DNA from: Rhodobacteraceae bacterium UBA2776
GTDB taxonomy: Bacteria > Pseudomonadota > Alphaproteobacteria > Rhodobacterales > Rhodobacteraceae
Direction: 5' to 3'
Assembly: GCA_002352425.1 (NCBI GenBank)
Contig: DEIK01000009.1
Location: forward strand, 1-39,930
DNA: 39,930 nt
How positions within the stretch are numbered: position 1 is the first letter of the stretch; each line of letters starts with the position of its first letter. The position numbers and the translations under genes are program-made. Positions 7,275-17,900 of the stretch are shown here, one piece after another. Below the pieces are notes generated by a model that saw nothing but the letters and a program-made list of their open reading frames with translations, was not told where the DNA came from and did no database searches.

Positions 7275-8644
7275 TCGTCAACATCCTCCCCGTTAGGTTT
7301 CACCCAGATTAGCAGGATTAGCCCTATTGCAAATAGGAAAATCAAAGGCGTGATGCCAATGCGCTGATCCCCGCTAATGTTCGAAGCGAGTGCAATAAGT
7401 GCAGGCGCTAAAAACGCTGTGGCCTTACCTGACAACGCATAAAGGCCAAAAGCTTCGGTCGGGCGGTCAGGATCGGCATGGCGAACCATCATTGTGCGCG
7501 AACTGGCCTGCAGCATACCGCCCGCGGCCCCAATGATTCCGCCGCAAACAAAGAAAATGATGTCCGGAAGGTTAGAACCTTCGGAAAAGGCGAAGCCGAA
7601 CAAAGACTCTCGTGTCATGGAAATGATGATGATACACACGATGACCAGCGTTAAAATTGTACCAATCAGGACGGGTTTCGGCCCAGTTTTATGGTCAACC
7701 TTTCCCCCGATGTAGGCAAATATTGCGGCTGTGATCGCCGAAATTACACCAAATATCCCGATTAGAATAATGGACCAGTCAAGAACACCTCGGGCATAGA
7801 TTGCCCCAAACCCATATAGCCCGTTCAACGCATCACGATAAAACAGGCTAGACGTTAGAAAGGAAAACATGCTGACCCGCTTTGGTAGCGATTTTATGGT
7901 GGCCCAAAGCCCGTTGAGTGCATCACCAACACCGCCCTCAATTTGTACATCCGCGGGCTTTTCCCGAACCCACAAAAAGAAGGGGATCATCCCGATGATA
8001 TACCAGATTGCCGCAAATGGGCCTGCAAACCGCGTTCCTTCGCGCATTGCACCGTCCAGCCCAAGAATTGGCGGTTTACCTAGCAACGTCACACCGTTTG
8101 AGTTTTCGACGAACAAAGGGAACATAATAGCAAGCGCTAGAACGCCTCCCCAATACCCCAACGCAAACCCCGACCCGGAAATCTTGCCTGTGTCCTCTCG
8201 GCCGACCAAGGATGGTAGCATCGAGTTGGTAAAAATGGTGGTAAACTCCATTCCGATAAACCCGATTCCGAAAAACACCAACGCCCATAGGATGCTGAAA
8301 CTATCGGGCGCAGTCCACCAAAGCCCAAAGGCCCCTACTATGTAAAGCAGTGAGAAGAGCTTGATCCAAGCCATCCGGTGTCCGGAACTATCCGCAAAGG
8401 CTCCAAGAATTGGTGCCGTTATGGCGATGACAATGCCGGTAACAGCAAGCCCCCAGCCCCAGTACTCCTGTGCTTTGGCTTTTGCCAGGTTTTCACTCAT
8501 ACCATCGGCCATCATCATATCGGTAACGATTTCGGCAAAATAGGGGCCAAAAATAAAGGTAAGCAGCAATGTGTTGTAGGGCTGGCTGGCCCAGTCAAAC
8601 ATCATCCAACCCCATATCCGTTTCTTTGCCGAAACTTCTGCCAT
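7271..8644 (-). CDS. MFS transporter, UMF1/Atg22-like
   Basis: Twelve-helix inner-membrane transporter of 457 residues. The beginning, KKRIWGWMMFDWASQPYNTLLLTFIFGPYF, is typical of the UMF1 (Atg22-like) branch of the major facilitator superfamily. Other features are GIVIAITAPILGAFAD, the central loop GGVGDALNGLWATIKSLP, and a second half with GGIIGAAGGMLQASSRTMM followed by DPDRPTEAFGLYALSGKATAF. The fungal relative exports amino acids from vacuoles; bacterial substrates are unknown. It heads the minus-strand operon with mepA and the phytase-like protein. The ATG at 8644 is preceded by a G-rich ribosome site. Confidence 0.9.
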   Translation of the reverse strand: MAEVSAKKRIWGWMMFDWASQPYNTLLLTFIFGPYFAEIVTDMMMADGMSENLAKAKAQEYWGWGLAVTGIVIAITAPILGAFADSSGHRMAWIKLFSLLYIVGAFGLWWTAPDSFSILWALVFFGIGFIGMEFTTIFTNSMLPSLVGREDTGKISGSGFALGYWGGVLALAIMFPLFVENSNGVTLLGKPPILGLDGAMREGTRFAGPFAAIWYIIGMIPFFLWVREKPADVQIEGGVGDALNGLWATIKSLPKRVSMFSFLTSSLFYRDALNGLYGFGAIYARGVLDWSIILIGIFGVISAITAAIFAYIGGKVDHKTGPKPVLIGTILTLVIVCIIIISMTRESLFGFAFSEGSNLPDIIFFVCGGIIGAAGGMLQASSRTMMVRHADPDRPTEAFGLYALSGKATAFLAPALIALASNISGDQRIGITPLIFLFAIGLILLIWVKPNGEDVDE

Positions 8645-8711
8645 ATTCCCCGCCCCCTGTTTTGTTCAGTAACGATAGAATAGGGAAAGGTTGGGTTAGG
8701 CAAGGAAACCT

Positions 8712-9254
8712 TTATTCATCCGTATGATTTTCAGGCGGCCATGGGCGGCTGCCATCGGCTTTGATCCAGTTTTCGACCCACTCGGGCAGGGCAGGGCTTT
8801 GCGGATCAACCCCCATCGCCTCTGCAACAAGGGGCGGCGCAACAATTCCATCTGCCCCGGTCACGGCGGTGCGATACAAGGCCTGATTGGCACAGTGACC
8901 CTTGGTCCAGATTGATTGCTCCAGATATAAAAACCGCTCATCCCAGCCCAGTGCCCGCGAATGAATTTCGAATTTTTGAAACATCCTTACCCGTCGGCGG
9001 TACCGCACCGATACGCCAGCAACCGTCAGCCCCCATTTGTTGTCCTTCAAGGCGCGGATCAATCCCATTCGTTTGGCCAGCGGAATCCGCCCCAGATCAT
9101 ACAGCGTCAGGGTGCGCCCGTTGTTCAATTCGAACCAGAAATCCAAATCCCACGGCCAGCAAATATGATGCGACACATGTGGCTTGCCTATTTCCAAGGG
9201 CGTGGCATTACGATGGACAAACAGTTCTTTCGCCATTCGGAAAAATGGATACAT
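8712..9254 (-). CDS. Hotdog-fold acyl-CoA thioesterase-like protein
   Basis: A 180-residue soluble protein resembling the 4-hydroxybenzoyl-CoA thioesterase-like/THEM6 group of hotdog proteins. The WPWDLDFWFELNNGRTLTLYDLGR block has the Asp followed by E-x-N-N-x-R pattern that in this group lies at the start of the hot-dog helix. It is followed by a beta-rich middle with VAGVSVRYRRRVRMFQKF. The ATG at 9254 has a good AAAGGAG site. It stands alone between the MFS operon and the divergent yggT gene, so the context gives no hint of substrate. Confidence 0.7.
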   Translation of the reverse strand: MYPFFRMAKELFVHRNATPLEIGKPHVSHHICWPWDLDFWFELNNGRTLTLYDLGRIPLAKRMGLIRALKDNKWGLTVAGVSVRYRRRVRMFQKFEIHSRALGWDERFLYLEQSIWTKGHCANQALYRTAVTGADGIVAPPLVAEAMGVDPQSPALPEWVENWIKADGSRPWPPENHTDE

Positions 9255-9389
9255 TGACGCGGCTCCTTTGGGTTGGATGCAAATTGATCCAATTAACGCC
9301 TAGGTCAAGCGCGACGTGGCGGCAGATTGCTTGCCATATGGCGTGGTGAAGCATAGGTAATTGGCAACCTAACGAAAAGGCGAAAGCAA

Positions 9390-9683
9390 ATGCAATCGAT
9401 TTACCAAATACTGAACTTGATCCTTGATGTGGTTTGGTTTGTCATGATCGCCCATATCATCATGAGTTGGCTGATCAATTTTCAGGTTTTGAACCTTCAC
9501 CAACCGATGGTCTATCAAATCTGGCAAGGCCTAAACAAACTGCTAGAGCCGATTTATAGCCGTATCCGCCAATTTCTGCCGGCAACTGGGGGGCTGGACC
9601 TTGCCCCATTGGTGGCCTTTATCGGCATCATTGTGTTGCGCATTATCCTTAGAAATAACGCCGCATTCTTTTATTCCTTCTAA
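9390..9683 (+). CDS. YggT family membrane protein
   Basis: Small 97-residue inner-membrane protein with two hydrophobic segments (residues about 5-28 and 70-90). The connecting stretch GLNKLLEPIYSRIRQFLPATGGLDLAPLVAFIGI carries the typical YggT signature. Family members are linked with osmotic tolerance and with division or photosystem assembly (CCB3/YlmG), but no biochemical role is settled. It has an AAAAGG ribosome site and ends three bases before recQ, so the two are co-transcribed. Confidence 0.9.
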   Translation: MQSIYQILNLILDVVWFVMIAHIIMSWLINFQVLNLHQPMVYQIWQGLNKLLEPIYSRIRQFLPATGGLDLAPLVAFIGIIVLRIILRNNAAFFYSF

Positions 9684-9686
9684 GCT

Positions 9687-11738
9687 GTGACCAAAGCCAC
9701 CAAACTCCTCTCGTCCATTTTCGGGTTTGACGAATTTCGTCCGGGCCAAGCCGACATTGTCGAGGCCGTGGTTGATGGGCGCAACACGCTTGCCATCATG
9801 CCAACGGGTGGTGGTAAATCCTTGTGTTTCCAACTCCCCGCCTTGATGCGTGACGGGGTGACGGTGGTGATTTCGCCGCTAATCGCCCTGATGCGTGATC
9901 AAGTCCGTGCCCTGCGAGAAGCGGGCGTTGAGGCGGGCGCGTTAACCTCTGGCAACACGGACGCGGAAACCGATTATGTTTATGAGGCGGTCAATCAGGG
10001 GCGCCTGAAAATCCTATATATGGCTCCCGAAAGGCTCGCTTCCTCGGGTACCTTGGCATTTTTGCAGCGGATCAACACCACTTTAATCGCGGTGGACGAG
10101 GCACATTGTGTCTCGCAATGGGGCCATGATTTTCGACCAGATTACCTGCGCATTGGCGATCTACGCAAGACACTCAACGTCCAACTCGCCGCCTTCACTG
10201 CCACCGCCGACGAGGAAACTCGCGCCGAGATCATCACGCGGCTGTTTGCAGATACCGACCCCGCCGTTTTCCTGCACGGGTTTGACCGCCCCAACATCCA
10301 TTTGCGCTTCGAAGCCAAGGATTCGCCCCGCCGCCAGATATTGGAATTTGCCGCGACTCGCAAAGGTCAGTCCGGCATTGTCTATTGCGCCACCCGCAAG
10401 AAAACCGAAGGCCTCGCCAAGGCGTTAAATGACGCAGGCCACAGCGCCTGCTATTATCACGGCGGTATGGAAGCCCAAGACAGGCGCAACGTCGAGGCAC
10501 GTTTTCAGACCGAAGATGGCCTGATCGTGGTGGCCACGGTCGCCTTTGGTATGGGGGTCGATAAACCCGATATCCGCTGGGTTGCCCACGCCGATTTGCC
10601 CAAATCCATCGAGTCTTACTATCAGGAAATTGGCCGCGCAGGCCGTGATGGCGCGCCCGCAGAAACCTTGACGCTATTCGGCCCCGAAGACATCCGCCTG
10701 CGCCGCACCCAAATCGACGAAGGGTTGGCTCCGCCTGAACATCGCACCGCCGACCACGCCCGTCTGAACGCTTTGCTGGGTTTGGCTGAAGCCCTGCACT
10801 GTCGCCGCCAGAAACTGCTGGCGTTTTTCGGCGAAGACAGTGTGCCTTGTGGCAATTGCGATCAATGCGAAACGCCTCCTGAAACCTTTGACGGCACCAA
10901 AGCTGTGCGCATGGCTTTGTCGGCGATGTTACGCACCGGCGAATATTTCGGCGCAGGCCATTTGATCGATATTCTGATCGGAAATGAAACCGACAAGGTG
11001 CAGCAACGCGGCCACGACACGCTGCCAACCTTTGGCGTTGGCAAAGAATTCAGCCGCAATGAATGGCAGGCGATTTTTCGGCAAATGATGGGCCACGATT
11101 TAGTGCGCCCTGATTCTGAGCGCTATGGCGCGTTTCGGATGACCGATATTGCGCGGCCTATTCTGCGGGATGAGGAAACGATTGAATTGCGTCGCGATAC
11201 TATACACCACGCCAAATCTTCGCGTCGCCCTGCCGTCAAAGCACTGGTCTCAGACGAGGATGCGCCGTTGTTGTCGGCGCTCAAAGCCAAACGCCGCGCC
11301 CTCGCAGAAGAGGCCCGCGCGCCTGCCTACATCATTTTCAACGATCGCACGTTGATCGAAATGGCCGAGACCCGCCCGATGACTTTGGACGACATGGCCA
11401 GTATCGGCGGGGTAGGCGCGAAGAAACTGGAAAAATACGGCGAGATGTTTTTGAGTGTCATCACCGGCGAGGCAGCCGTGCCAACCCATCCGTCACGCCG
11501 CAAATTGGCGGGCCGGGATGCGGGCAACATTTACGATCGTTTGCTGGAAGCCCAAGGCACACTTGCGCGGGGCGCAGAAGGCACCGATAAACCCATGAGT
11601 TGCTCGGCATCGTTGTTGGCCAAAGTCGCCAGCGCGAAACCGCAAGATTCGGTGTCGATGGAACGTCTACTAGGCGACAAAAAAGCAGAGCGATTTGGCG
11701 CTGCATTTCTGGATGTGATCAATGAGGAGCACGCGTAA
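9687..11738 (+). CDS. recQ: ATP-dependent DNA helicase RecQ
   Basis: 3'-5' DNA helicase for recombination repair and fork maintenance. The 683 residues contain the helicase core with Walker A TGGGKS (40-45), DEAH box at 137-140 followed by the aromatic-rich CVSQWGHDFRPDY loop, and motif VI EIGRAGRDG. Next come the RQC zinc site (Cys372, Cys388, Cys391, Cys394) and a winged helix. A C-terminal HRDC domain (about 520-595) includes MASIGGVGAKKLEKYG, and a further C-terminal extension follows. The start is a GTG three bases after yggT with no clear ribosome site, so it is probably translated by coupling. yaaA follows without a gap. Confidence 0.96.
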   Translation: MTKATKLLSSIFGFDEFRPGQADIVEAVVDGRNTLAIMPTGGGKSLCFQLPALMRDGVTVVISPLIALMRDQVRALREAGVEAGALTSGNTDAETDYVYEAVNQGRLKILYMAPERLASSGTLAFLQRINTTLIAVDEAHCVSQWGHDFRPDYLRIGDLRKTLNVQLAAFTATADEETRAEIITRLFADTDPAVFLHGFDRPNIHLRFEAKDSPRRQILEFAATRKGQSGIVYCATRKKTEGLAKALNDAGHSACYYHGGMEAQDRRNVEARFQTEDGLIVVATVAFGMGVDKPDIRWVAHADLPKSIESYYQEIGRAGRDGAPAETLTLFGPEDIRLRRTQIDEGLAPPEHRTADHARLNALLGLAEALHCRRQKLLAFFGEDSVPCGNCDQCETPPETFDGTKAVRMALSAMLRTGEYFGAGHLIDILIGNETDKVQQRGHDTLPTFGVGKEFSRNEWQAIFRQMMGHDLVRPDSERYGAFRMTDIARPILRDEETIELRRDTIHHAKSSRRPAVKALVSDEDAPLLSALKAKRRALAEEARAPAYIIFNDRTLIEMAETRPMTLDDMASIGGVGAKKLEKYGEMFLSVITGEAAVPTHPSRRKLAGRDAGNIYDRLLEAQGTLARGAEGTDKPMSCSASLLAKVASAKPQDSVSMERLLGDKKAERFGAAFLDVINEEHA

Positions 11739-12515
11739 ATGTTAGTGGTGATTTCACCGGCCAAACGGCTGGACGAGGCAGCAATTTCGACACCGAATGA
11801 AACTCTGCCGGTGTTTCAGGACGCGGCCAATGATCTGGCCGGGTATGGCCGTGACCTGTCACCGAAAGCTTTGCAGAAATTGATGGGGATTAGTGAAAAT
11901 CTGGCCAAATTGAACGCAGACCGTTTCGCTAGTTTTGCCAAGGCCTCAACGACCGAAAATGCCAAGCAAGCGGCGTTGTTTTTCGCAGGCGATACCTATG
12001 CGGGGCTGGAGGCGGCCACATTGGATGGCGAGCAAATGGACTGGGCGCAACAACATTTGCGCATTCTGTCCGGCCTATACGGAGTTCTGCGCCCGCGCGA
12101 TCTGATCCAGCCGTATCGGCTGGAGATGGGCAGTCGTTTGAAAACCAAGCGGGGGAAAAACCTGTATGACTACTGGGGCGACACGCTGTCGAACGCGCTG
12201 AATGACGCCGCCGCCAAGATTGACACAAAAACGCTGGTGAATTGCGCATCCGTTGAGTATTTCGGCGCGGTTGATCTTGCCGCTTTGAACTTGCGGGTCA
12301 TCACCCCTGTGTTCATGGAGCAAAAAGCAGGCACGCCAAAAATCGTTAGCTTCTTTGCCAAAAAAGCCCGTGGAGCGATGGCACGGTTCATGATCGAACG
12401 TCGCATCACCGATCCGGAAGGTTTGAAAGATTTCGACACAGGTGGCTACCAATTCCGCGCTGATATGTCAGACGGGGACCGTTGGGTTTTCTTGCGGGAT
12501 TACCCCGAGACTTAA
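11739..12515 (+). CDS. yaaA: Peroxide stress protein YaaA (DUF328)
   Basis: A 258-residue cytosolic protein of the YaaA/DUF328 family, which in E. coli lowers free intracellular iron and protects DNA and protein during peroxide stress. Family marks are the beginning MLVVISPAKRLD, the middle FFAGDTYAGLEA and LRILSGLYGVLRPRDLIQPYRLEMG, LYDYWGD and NCASVEYF, and the end FDTGGYQF. Its ATG abuts the recQ stop, with a GAGGAG ribosome site inside the recQ end. Pairing with recQ suggests a DNA-damage/oxidative-stress operon. It ends eight bases before the convergent histidine kinase gene. Confidence 0.96.
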   Translation: MLVVISPAKRLDEAAISTPNETLPVFQDAANDLAGYGRDLSPKALQKLMGISENLAKLNADRFASFAKASTTENAKQAALFFAGDTYAGLEAATLDGEQMDWAQQHLRILSGLYGVLRPRDLIQPYRLEMGSRLKTKRGKNLYDYWGDTLSNALNDAAAKIDTKTLVNCASVEYFGAVDLAALNLRVITPVFMEQKAGTPKIVSFFAKKARGAMARFMIERRITDPEGLKDFDTGGYQFRADMSDGDRWVFLRDYPET

Positions 12516-12523
12516 TTCAAGGC

Positions 12524-14806
12524 CTACGCAATGTCCTCGGGTATGATCTGCATGACTTCCTTTGGGGCCAGCTCGACCACCTTGTCACAAATCGAGGCTT
12601 TGCGCAGTGGTTTGGTCAGATAAAAATCCAATCCTGCCGCCAGAATTTCGGTGTCATCCCCAGCCATTGCATGGGCCGTGAGTGCGACGATTGGAACGCG
12701 GGGCAAGCTCGCTTTTTCCTCGATTTCGCGGATGGTGCGCGTGGCTTCTTTGCCATCCATTTTCGGCATCGAAATGTCCATGAAAATCATATCCGGTTTG
12801 AAGTTTTGAAACGCTTCTACCGCCTCAATCCCGTTGTTGGCAAAAACCAAATCAATATTCAGGTTTTTCACCATCTTGCTGAACACAAGCTGATTTGTGC
12901 GATTGTCCTCGGCCGCCAAGACCCTCATTTTTCGTAAGGGCTGATCTGTTTGAACAGGTTCATTTGGCGTTGGAGTGACAGTTTCGACAGGAACACTTTC
13001 CAATTGCACCACTTCCAGCGGCGCAAGGCTCTCGGGCACAACTTCTGTTGGCGCTTCCAGAAGGGGGGCAACCTCATTGGATTCGACAGGAGTATCTGCG
13101 TCCAAAGATTGTAAAACCTGGAACAGTTCATTGCGCAAAATTGGCTTTTTCAACGCCGTGATTGCCGGCCCATTGCCCGCCTGATCTCGATCTGATTTCA
13201 ACAAAATCAGCGGTAGGTCAGGCGCGTTAGCGTTCAACAAGATTGGGTAGTCCTGCGCATCGTCCCCAAAGGAGGACATATCAAGGAAAGCAACATCAAA
13301 TGATGCGGCCGTTGCGGTGATACCAGCATCGCCTGCCTCATGGCATTCGACCTCAACGCCCAGCACGGCGAGCTGTTTGACCAAAATATCCAGCCCGGCC
13401 GTCGGATCGCAAATGACCAGCGCACGTTTGACGTTTACCAACGAATGCCCCGACGCAATCAGCGCGGGTTCGGAAACCGGTAAGGTGACGTGGAAGCCAA
13501 AGCAAGAGCCTTCACCCTCAACCGAGTCAGCCCAAATTTCGCCCCCCATCAGATTGATCAATTGCTTGGTGATTGCCAGCCCCAACCCTGTGCCTTCATA
13601 TTGACGGTTGCGGTCATCTTCGACCTGATTAAACTCGCCAAACACATGCCCGACCATATTCTCGGCAATGCCGATCCCCGTATCCTCAACCGAGACATGA
13701 ATGCGGGTCATGCCTTCCTGATCCGTCGCAAGCCCGACCACGCGAATGATCACATGGCCTTCGTGGGTGAATTTGATGGCGTTGCCGATCAAGTTGGTCA
13801 ATATCTGACGCATCCGCCCAGCGTCACCCACGTAAAGGGTTGGCAAAAACATATCGTAATCAATCACAACCTCGATTGATTTGTCCTGAAGGGAAGGTTG
13901 CAACAACATTACGATCTCTTGGATACACTGCTCCAAATCAAATTCCGCGGTATTGAGGGTTAATTTGTCCGCCTCGATTTTTGAGTAATCCAACACATCA
14001 TTGATAATCACCAACAAGGCTTCACCCGAATTTTTGATGGTTTCAGCGTAAAGCTGTTGTTCCTCGTCCAGAACGGTGCCGGTCAGCAGGTCTGCCATAC
14101 CGACAACACCGTTCATAGGTGTGCGGATTTCGTGGCTCATATTGGCCAAAAACGCGGATTTGGCACGGTTGGCGGCTTCTGCCTTGGTGCGGGCGTCGTT
14201 CAACTCTGATTCGTGGCGTATGGTGTCAGTTATGTTCAATGCCAAAGAAACGGTGTCGCCATCGCGGGCGCGCCGGTCCAGCAACTTGATATAGGCACCG
14301 TTCCACAACCGAATCACTTTGGCTTCAATCGGGTTGGTGTGCCAACGCGTCAACATGGTTTCGCGCCACTCCATCGGGCTCAACCCTTCGGTGTCGATGA
14401 TACCTTCTTCAACCAACAACTGCATGACACGAACATAGTTGACCCCGGGGCGTATCTCTTCCAACCCGTCAAACACTCCCAGATAGGCGTGGTTCGCAGA
14501 AACCATACAATCGTTCATGTCAAATACGGCAAACCCGTCTTCTATTGTTTCAATCGAGTCCCAAAGGCGACGTTCCGCAATGCCGACCTTATGGTTGGCA
14601 ACCTTTAGGTCAGACCGTACCTTGGTGTTTTCCCCCATCAACTCTTCGGCTTCATTGCGTTTGACGACGATCTCATCCGACAATTGACGCGCGTGCTGGC
14701 CCAGTTTCGAATTGGCCGCGAACAGTTCTGCCTGTTTTTGTTCCAACAGTCGCTCCGCGGCCAGTCGCCCGCGACGCTCATGAGCCAGCTTTTCGGTAAT
14801 CGGCAT
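12524..14806 (-). CDS. Cytosolic PAS-domain hybrid sensor histidine kinase
   Basis: A 760-residue hybrid kinase with no membrane segment. In order: an N-terminal coiled coil (about 1-80), a PAS domain (about 80-195, with DGFAVFDMNDCMVSANHAYL), and a HisKA domain with phospho-acceptor His225 in MSHEIRTPMNG. An HATPase follows, with the N box NLIGNAIKFTH and G boxes DTGIGI and GTGLGLAI. Then comes a degenerate receiver (ALVICDPT, FLDMSS, LKKPI), a Pro/Glu-rich linker and a canonical receiver with Asp677 in MIFMDISMPKMDG. It lacks its own output domain. It is divergent from the alpha-2-macroglobulin gene, so a role in envelope stress is possible but unproven. The ATG at 14806 has a GAGGT site. 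Confidence 0.92.
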   Translation of the reverse strand: MPITEKLAHERRGRLAAERLLEQKQAELFAANSKLGQHARQLSDEIVVKRNEAEELMGENTKVRSDLKVANHKVGIAERRLWDSIETIEDGFAVFDMNDCMVSANHAYLGVFDGLEEIRPGVNYVRVMQLLVEEGIIDTEGLSPMEWRETMLTRWHTNPIEAKVIRLWNGAYIKLLDRRARDGDTVSLALNITDTIRHESELNDARTKAEAANRAKSAFLANMSHEIRTPMNGVVGMADLLTGTVLDEEQQLYAETIKNSGEALLVIINDVLDYSKIEADKLTLNTAEFDLEQCIQEIVMLLQPSLQDKSIEVVIDYDMFLPTLYVGDAGRMRQILTNLIGNAIKFTHEGHVIIRVVGLATDQEGMTRIHVSVEDTGIGIAENMVGHVFGEFNQVEDDRNRQYEGTGLGLAITKQLINLMGGEIWADSVEGEGSCFGFHVTLPVSEPALIASGHSLVNVKRALVICDPTAGLDILVKQLAVLGVEVECHEAGDAGITATAASFDVAFLDMSSFGDDAQDYPILLNANAPDLPLILLKSDRDQAGNGPAITALKKPILRNELFQVLQSLDADTPVESNEVAPLLEAPTEVVPESLAPLEVVQLESVPVETVTPTPNEPVQTDQPLRKMRVLAAEDNRTNQLVFSKMVKNLNIDLVFANNGIEAVEAFQNFKPDMIFMDISMPKMDGKEATRTIREIEEKASLPRVPIVALTAHAMAGDDTEILAAGLDFYLTKPLRKASICDKVVELAPKEVMQIIPEDIA

Positions 14807-14961
14807 TTGATACCTCGTTTTATGTGTTCTTGCTTGGGGAACATTCCACGAACATAGTGAACAACATCTTAACGCCCAACAGATTATTCACGTTTATGAC
14901 TGATTGAACCCGTGCTCTGATTGTGCAACGATTGCCGTATTAAAAATCAGGAGGACTATTC

Positions 14962-17900
14962 ATGCGCCTTATTATCAAAGCCGCCGCCGTGTTGTTGCTA
15001 TTGACCACGTCAGTTTGGGCAAATGATTTTATTCCCGACCGTCGTATTGCAGTCACCCGCGACGTTGATTTTTATGGCTCTGACCTGCAGTCGATCTTTG
15101 ATACGACCCTGCCTGCTTGCCAAAAGGCCTGCCTGACGGACAACCGTTGCACGGCGTTCACGTTCAACACCAGATCTGATTCGTGTTTTCCCAAAAGCAG
15201 CGTCACCGAGACCCAGCCCTATATCGGCGCTGTTTCGGCCCGTGTCGCAGACACTAACCCCCAGATTCTGGCCGCCGCCGCGTCCCGCGCGGCCGAGTTG
15301 GGCTTCCTCAGCCAGAACACTTTTAAACCGGCCAAAACCTTTGCCGAAAATCTGGGCGCACTTTATGACACCCAAGGTCAAGACGCGCTATCGCTGTGGC
15401 GCAGTGGGCGCAAGGCCCTGAACAACAAATCCTACAATAACGCGCAATACTATCTTGGCGCAGCCCTTACCCTTAGTGACAATTCCGGTCTCTGGGCAGA
15501 GTACGCAAACGCGGCCTACCTGAACCGCACCGGTGATCGCGCCGCCAAGCGCAAACAAAAGGCGCGCGCCCTGTCTGCCTCGGTCAATGCCTACCTGCGC
15601 AGCACCACGGATGGTGAAAAGGGGGTTGCTCTACTGGCTTTGGCAAATGCGCTGGAGCTGAACGGGCAAAACCGCACCATGCTCAAGGCCTTGCGTCTGG
15701 CCCAGTCGGTTTCGCCAACCCCGAACGTGCTGGCCAAGCTGGAGTATGCCGTCAAGAAGTATGGTCTTAAGATCACCCAACATGACATCGAAAGCGATCT
15801 GGCCGAACCCCGTATCTGTGCGCAATTCTCGGAACCACTGGCAAGTGGCGTGGTCGACTACGCCCCCTATGTGCGCCTGTCGCAGACTGATTTGGCGGTC
15901 GAGGCTGATGGCAACCGCCTGTGCATTTCAGGTGTTGAACATGGCAAGCGCTATGATCTGACCCTGCGTGAAGGCTTGCCAGCGAAATCAGGTGAGACCT
16001 TGCTGGAGGCGGTTAACCTGTCGCTCTATGTCAATGACAGAAAGCCCTCGGTCAGTTTCCCGGGCCGCTCTTACGTGCTGCCCAAATCTGCCAACGCAGG
16101 CATTCCGGTTGATACCGTCAACGTGGCCGAACTTGAACTGGTGTTACGCCGTGTTTCGGATCGCAACCTGTTGCGTGCGATGCAGGACAGCTATTTCGGT
16201 CGCCCTCTGTCAAAATGGCAAGAAGATAACTTCTCCAACCAAGTCGCAGAAGAATTGTGGCGTGGCACCGGCGAAGTCCAACTATCCCTGAACAAAAACA
16301 TGACCACCCGCCTGCCAATGGGCGACGTGATCAGCGATCTGGCCCCGGGTATTTATGCTCTACAGGCCCGCGTTCCCGGCTCTGATCCCTATAATGAACC
16401 CGCCGCCACCCAATGGTTCGTTTTATCCGACCTTGGCCTCGCCACCATGAGCGGCGCCGATGGCGTACATGTCTTTGTGCGCGGGCTGGGTGATGCGGAA
16501 CCGCGGGCCGGCATTACCGTGACACTGCTGTCCAAAGCCAACGCTGTTTTGGCCGAGTTAGAGACGGACGAGCGCGGCTACGTTCGTTTTGCTGACGCTT
16601 TGGCCCGTGGCACAGGCGGAGCCAAACCCGCCTTGATCATTGCCAGACAGGCCGACGTAGACATTGCATTCCTGTCCTTGTCCGACCCAGAATTTGATCT
16701 GTCCGATCGTGGCGTCGAGGGGCGTGAACCCGCCAAACATATCGACATGTTCCTGACCACGGATCGCGGCGCTTACCGCGCGGGCGAGACCATCAATGTC
16801 ACCGCGCTGACCCGCAACGCCACCACCGAAGCCATCGTTGGTCTGCCGGTCACTGCGATCCTAACCCGCCCGGATGGCGTGGAGTATAGCCGCCACCTGT
16901 CCACCTCGGAAACCGCTATCGCCGGCGGCCATGTCTTTAACCTGCCCACTGGTCCCTTGGTGCCACGCGGCACTTGGCAACTGGGCCTGTTCACCGACGT
17001 GGACGCGCCCGCCTTGGCCAGCACCAATTTTCTGGTCGAGGATTTCCTGCCGGAACGCATTGATTTCGACCTGACCCTGCCGGATGCTGCTTTGCGTCTA
17101 AAGGACGGTACAATGCTCACCGCCGACACCCGCTATCTGTTTGGCGCACCCGGTGCAGATCTGCCGCTCGAAGGCGAAGTTCTGGTGCGCGCCACCGACG
17201 GCCTAACGGCCTATCCCGGCTACAGCTTTGGCCGTCATGATGTGCGCTTCAACGCCAGAATCAATATCCTGCCAGGTGGCCTGCGCACGGACGATGCAGG
17301 GCATGTCCAAATCCCTATCGAGTTTCCAAAAATCAGCAACGCCGCCCGCCCGCTTGAGGCCCGCTTTACCGTGCGAATTGCCGAAGGATCAGGCCGCCCT
17401 GTCGAGCGTAGGGTCACCAAACGTCTTGCCCCCGATGGACCAATGATCGGCATCAAACCGATGTTCGACGACGTGGTCGAGGAAGGCACCGATGCACGGT
17501 TTCAAATTATTGCGATTGATCAAGACGAGGCCCAAACCCCGATGCAAGTCAAATGGTCGGTCAGCCGCGTGCGCACGCGTTACCAATGGTATCAGCAATA
17601 CGGCAACTGGAACTGGGAACCGATCCACACCCGCAAACGCGTCGCCAGCGGCACCGTAGATCTAAACGGCGGGGCCATCACCGTTTCTGCCCCCGTTGAT
17701 TGGGGCCACTACGAGATCAAGGTCGAGCGCAGTGACGGCACATATGTCTCATCATCGCAAAATTTCTACGCGGGTTGGTACGCCGCCGCCGACGCCTCCA
17801 CAACACCCGACACGCTCGAGGTTTCACTAGACAAACCATCCTATGCAACAGGTCAAACCGCCAATCTGCGCGTCGTGCCGCGTTACGCTGGCAAGGCGCT

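Noticed and set aside
9333..9342. GCCATATGGC palindrome in the thioesterase/yggT promoter gap
   Set aside because: Ten bases is short, no regulator gene is adjacent and no promoter boxes are convincingly placed around it.
10234..11028. Antisense frame of 264 codons inside recQ
   Set aside because: It covers the helicase core and zinc site of recQ; the translation is Arg/Cys-rich low-quality sequence.
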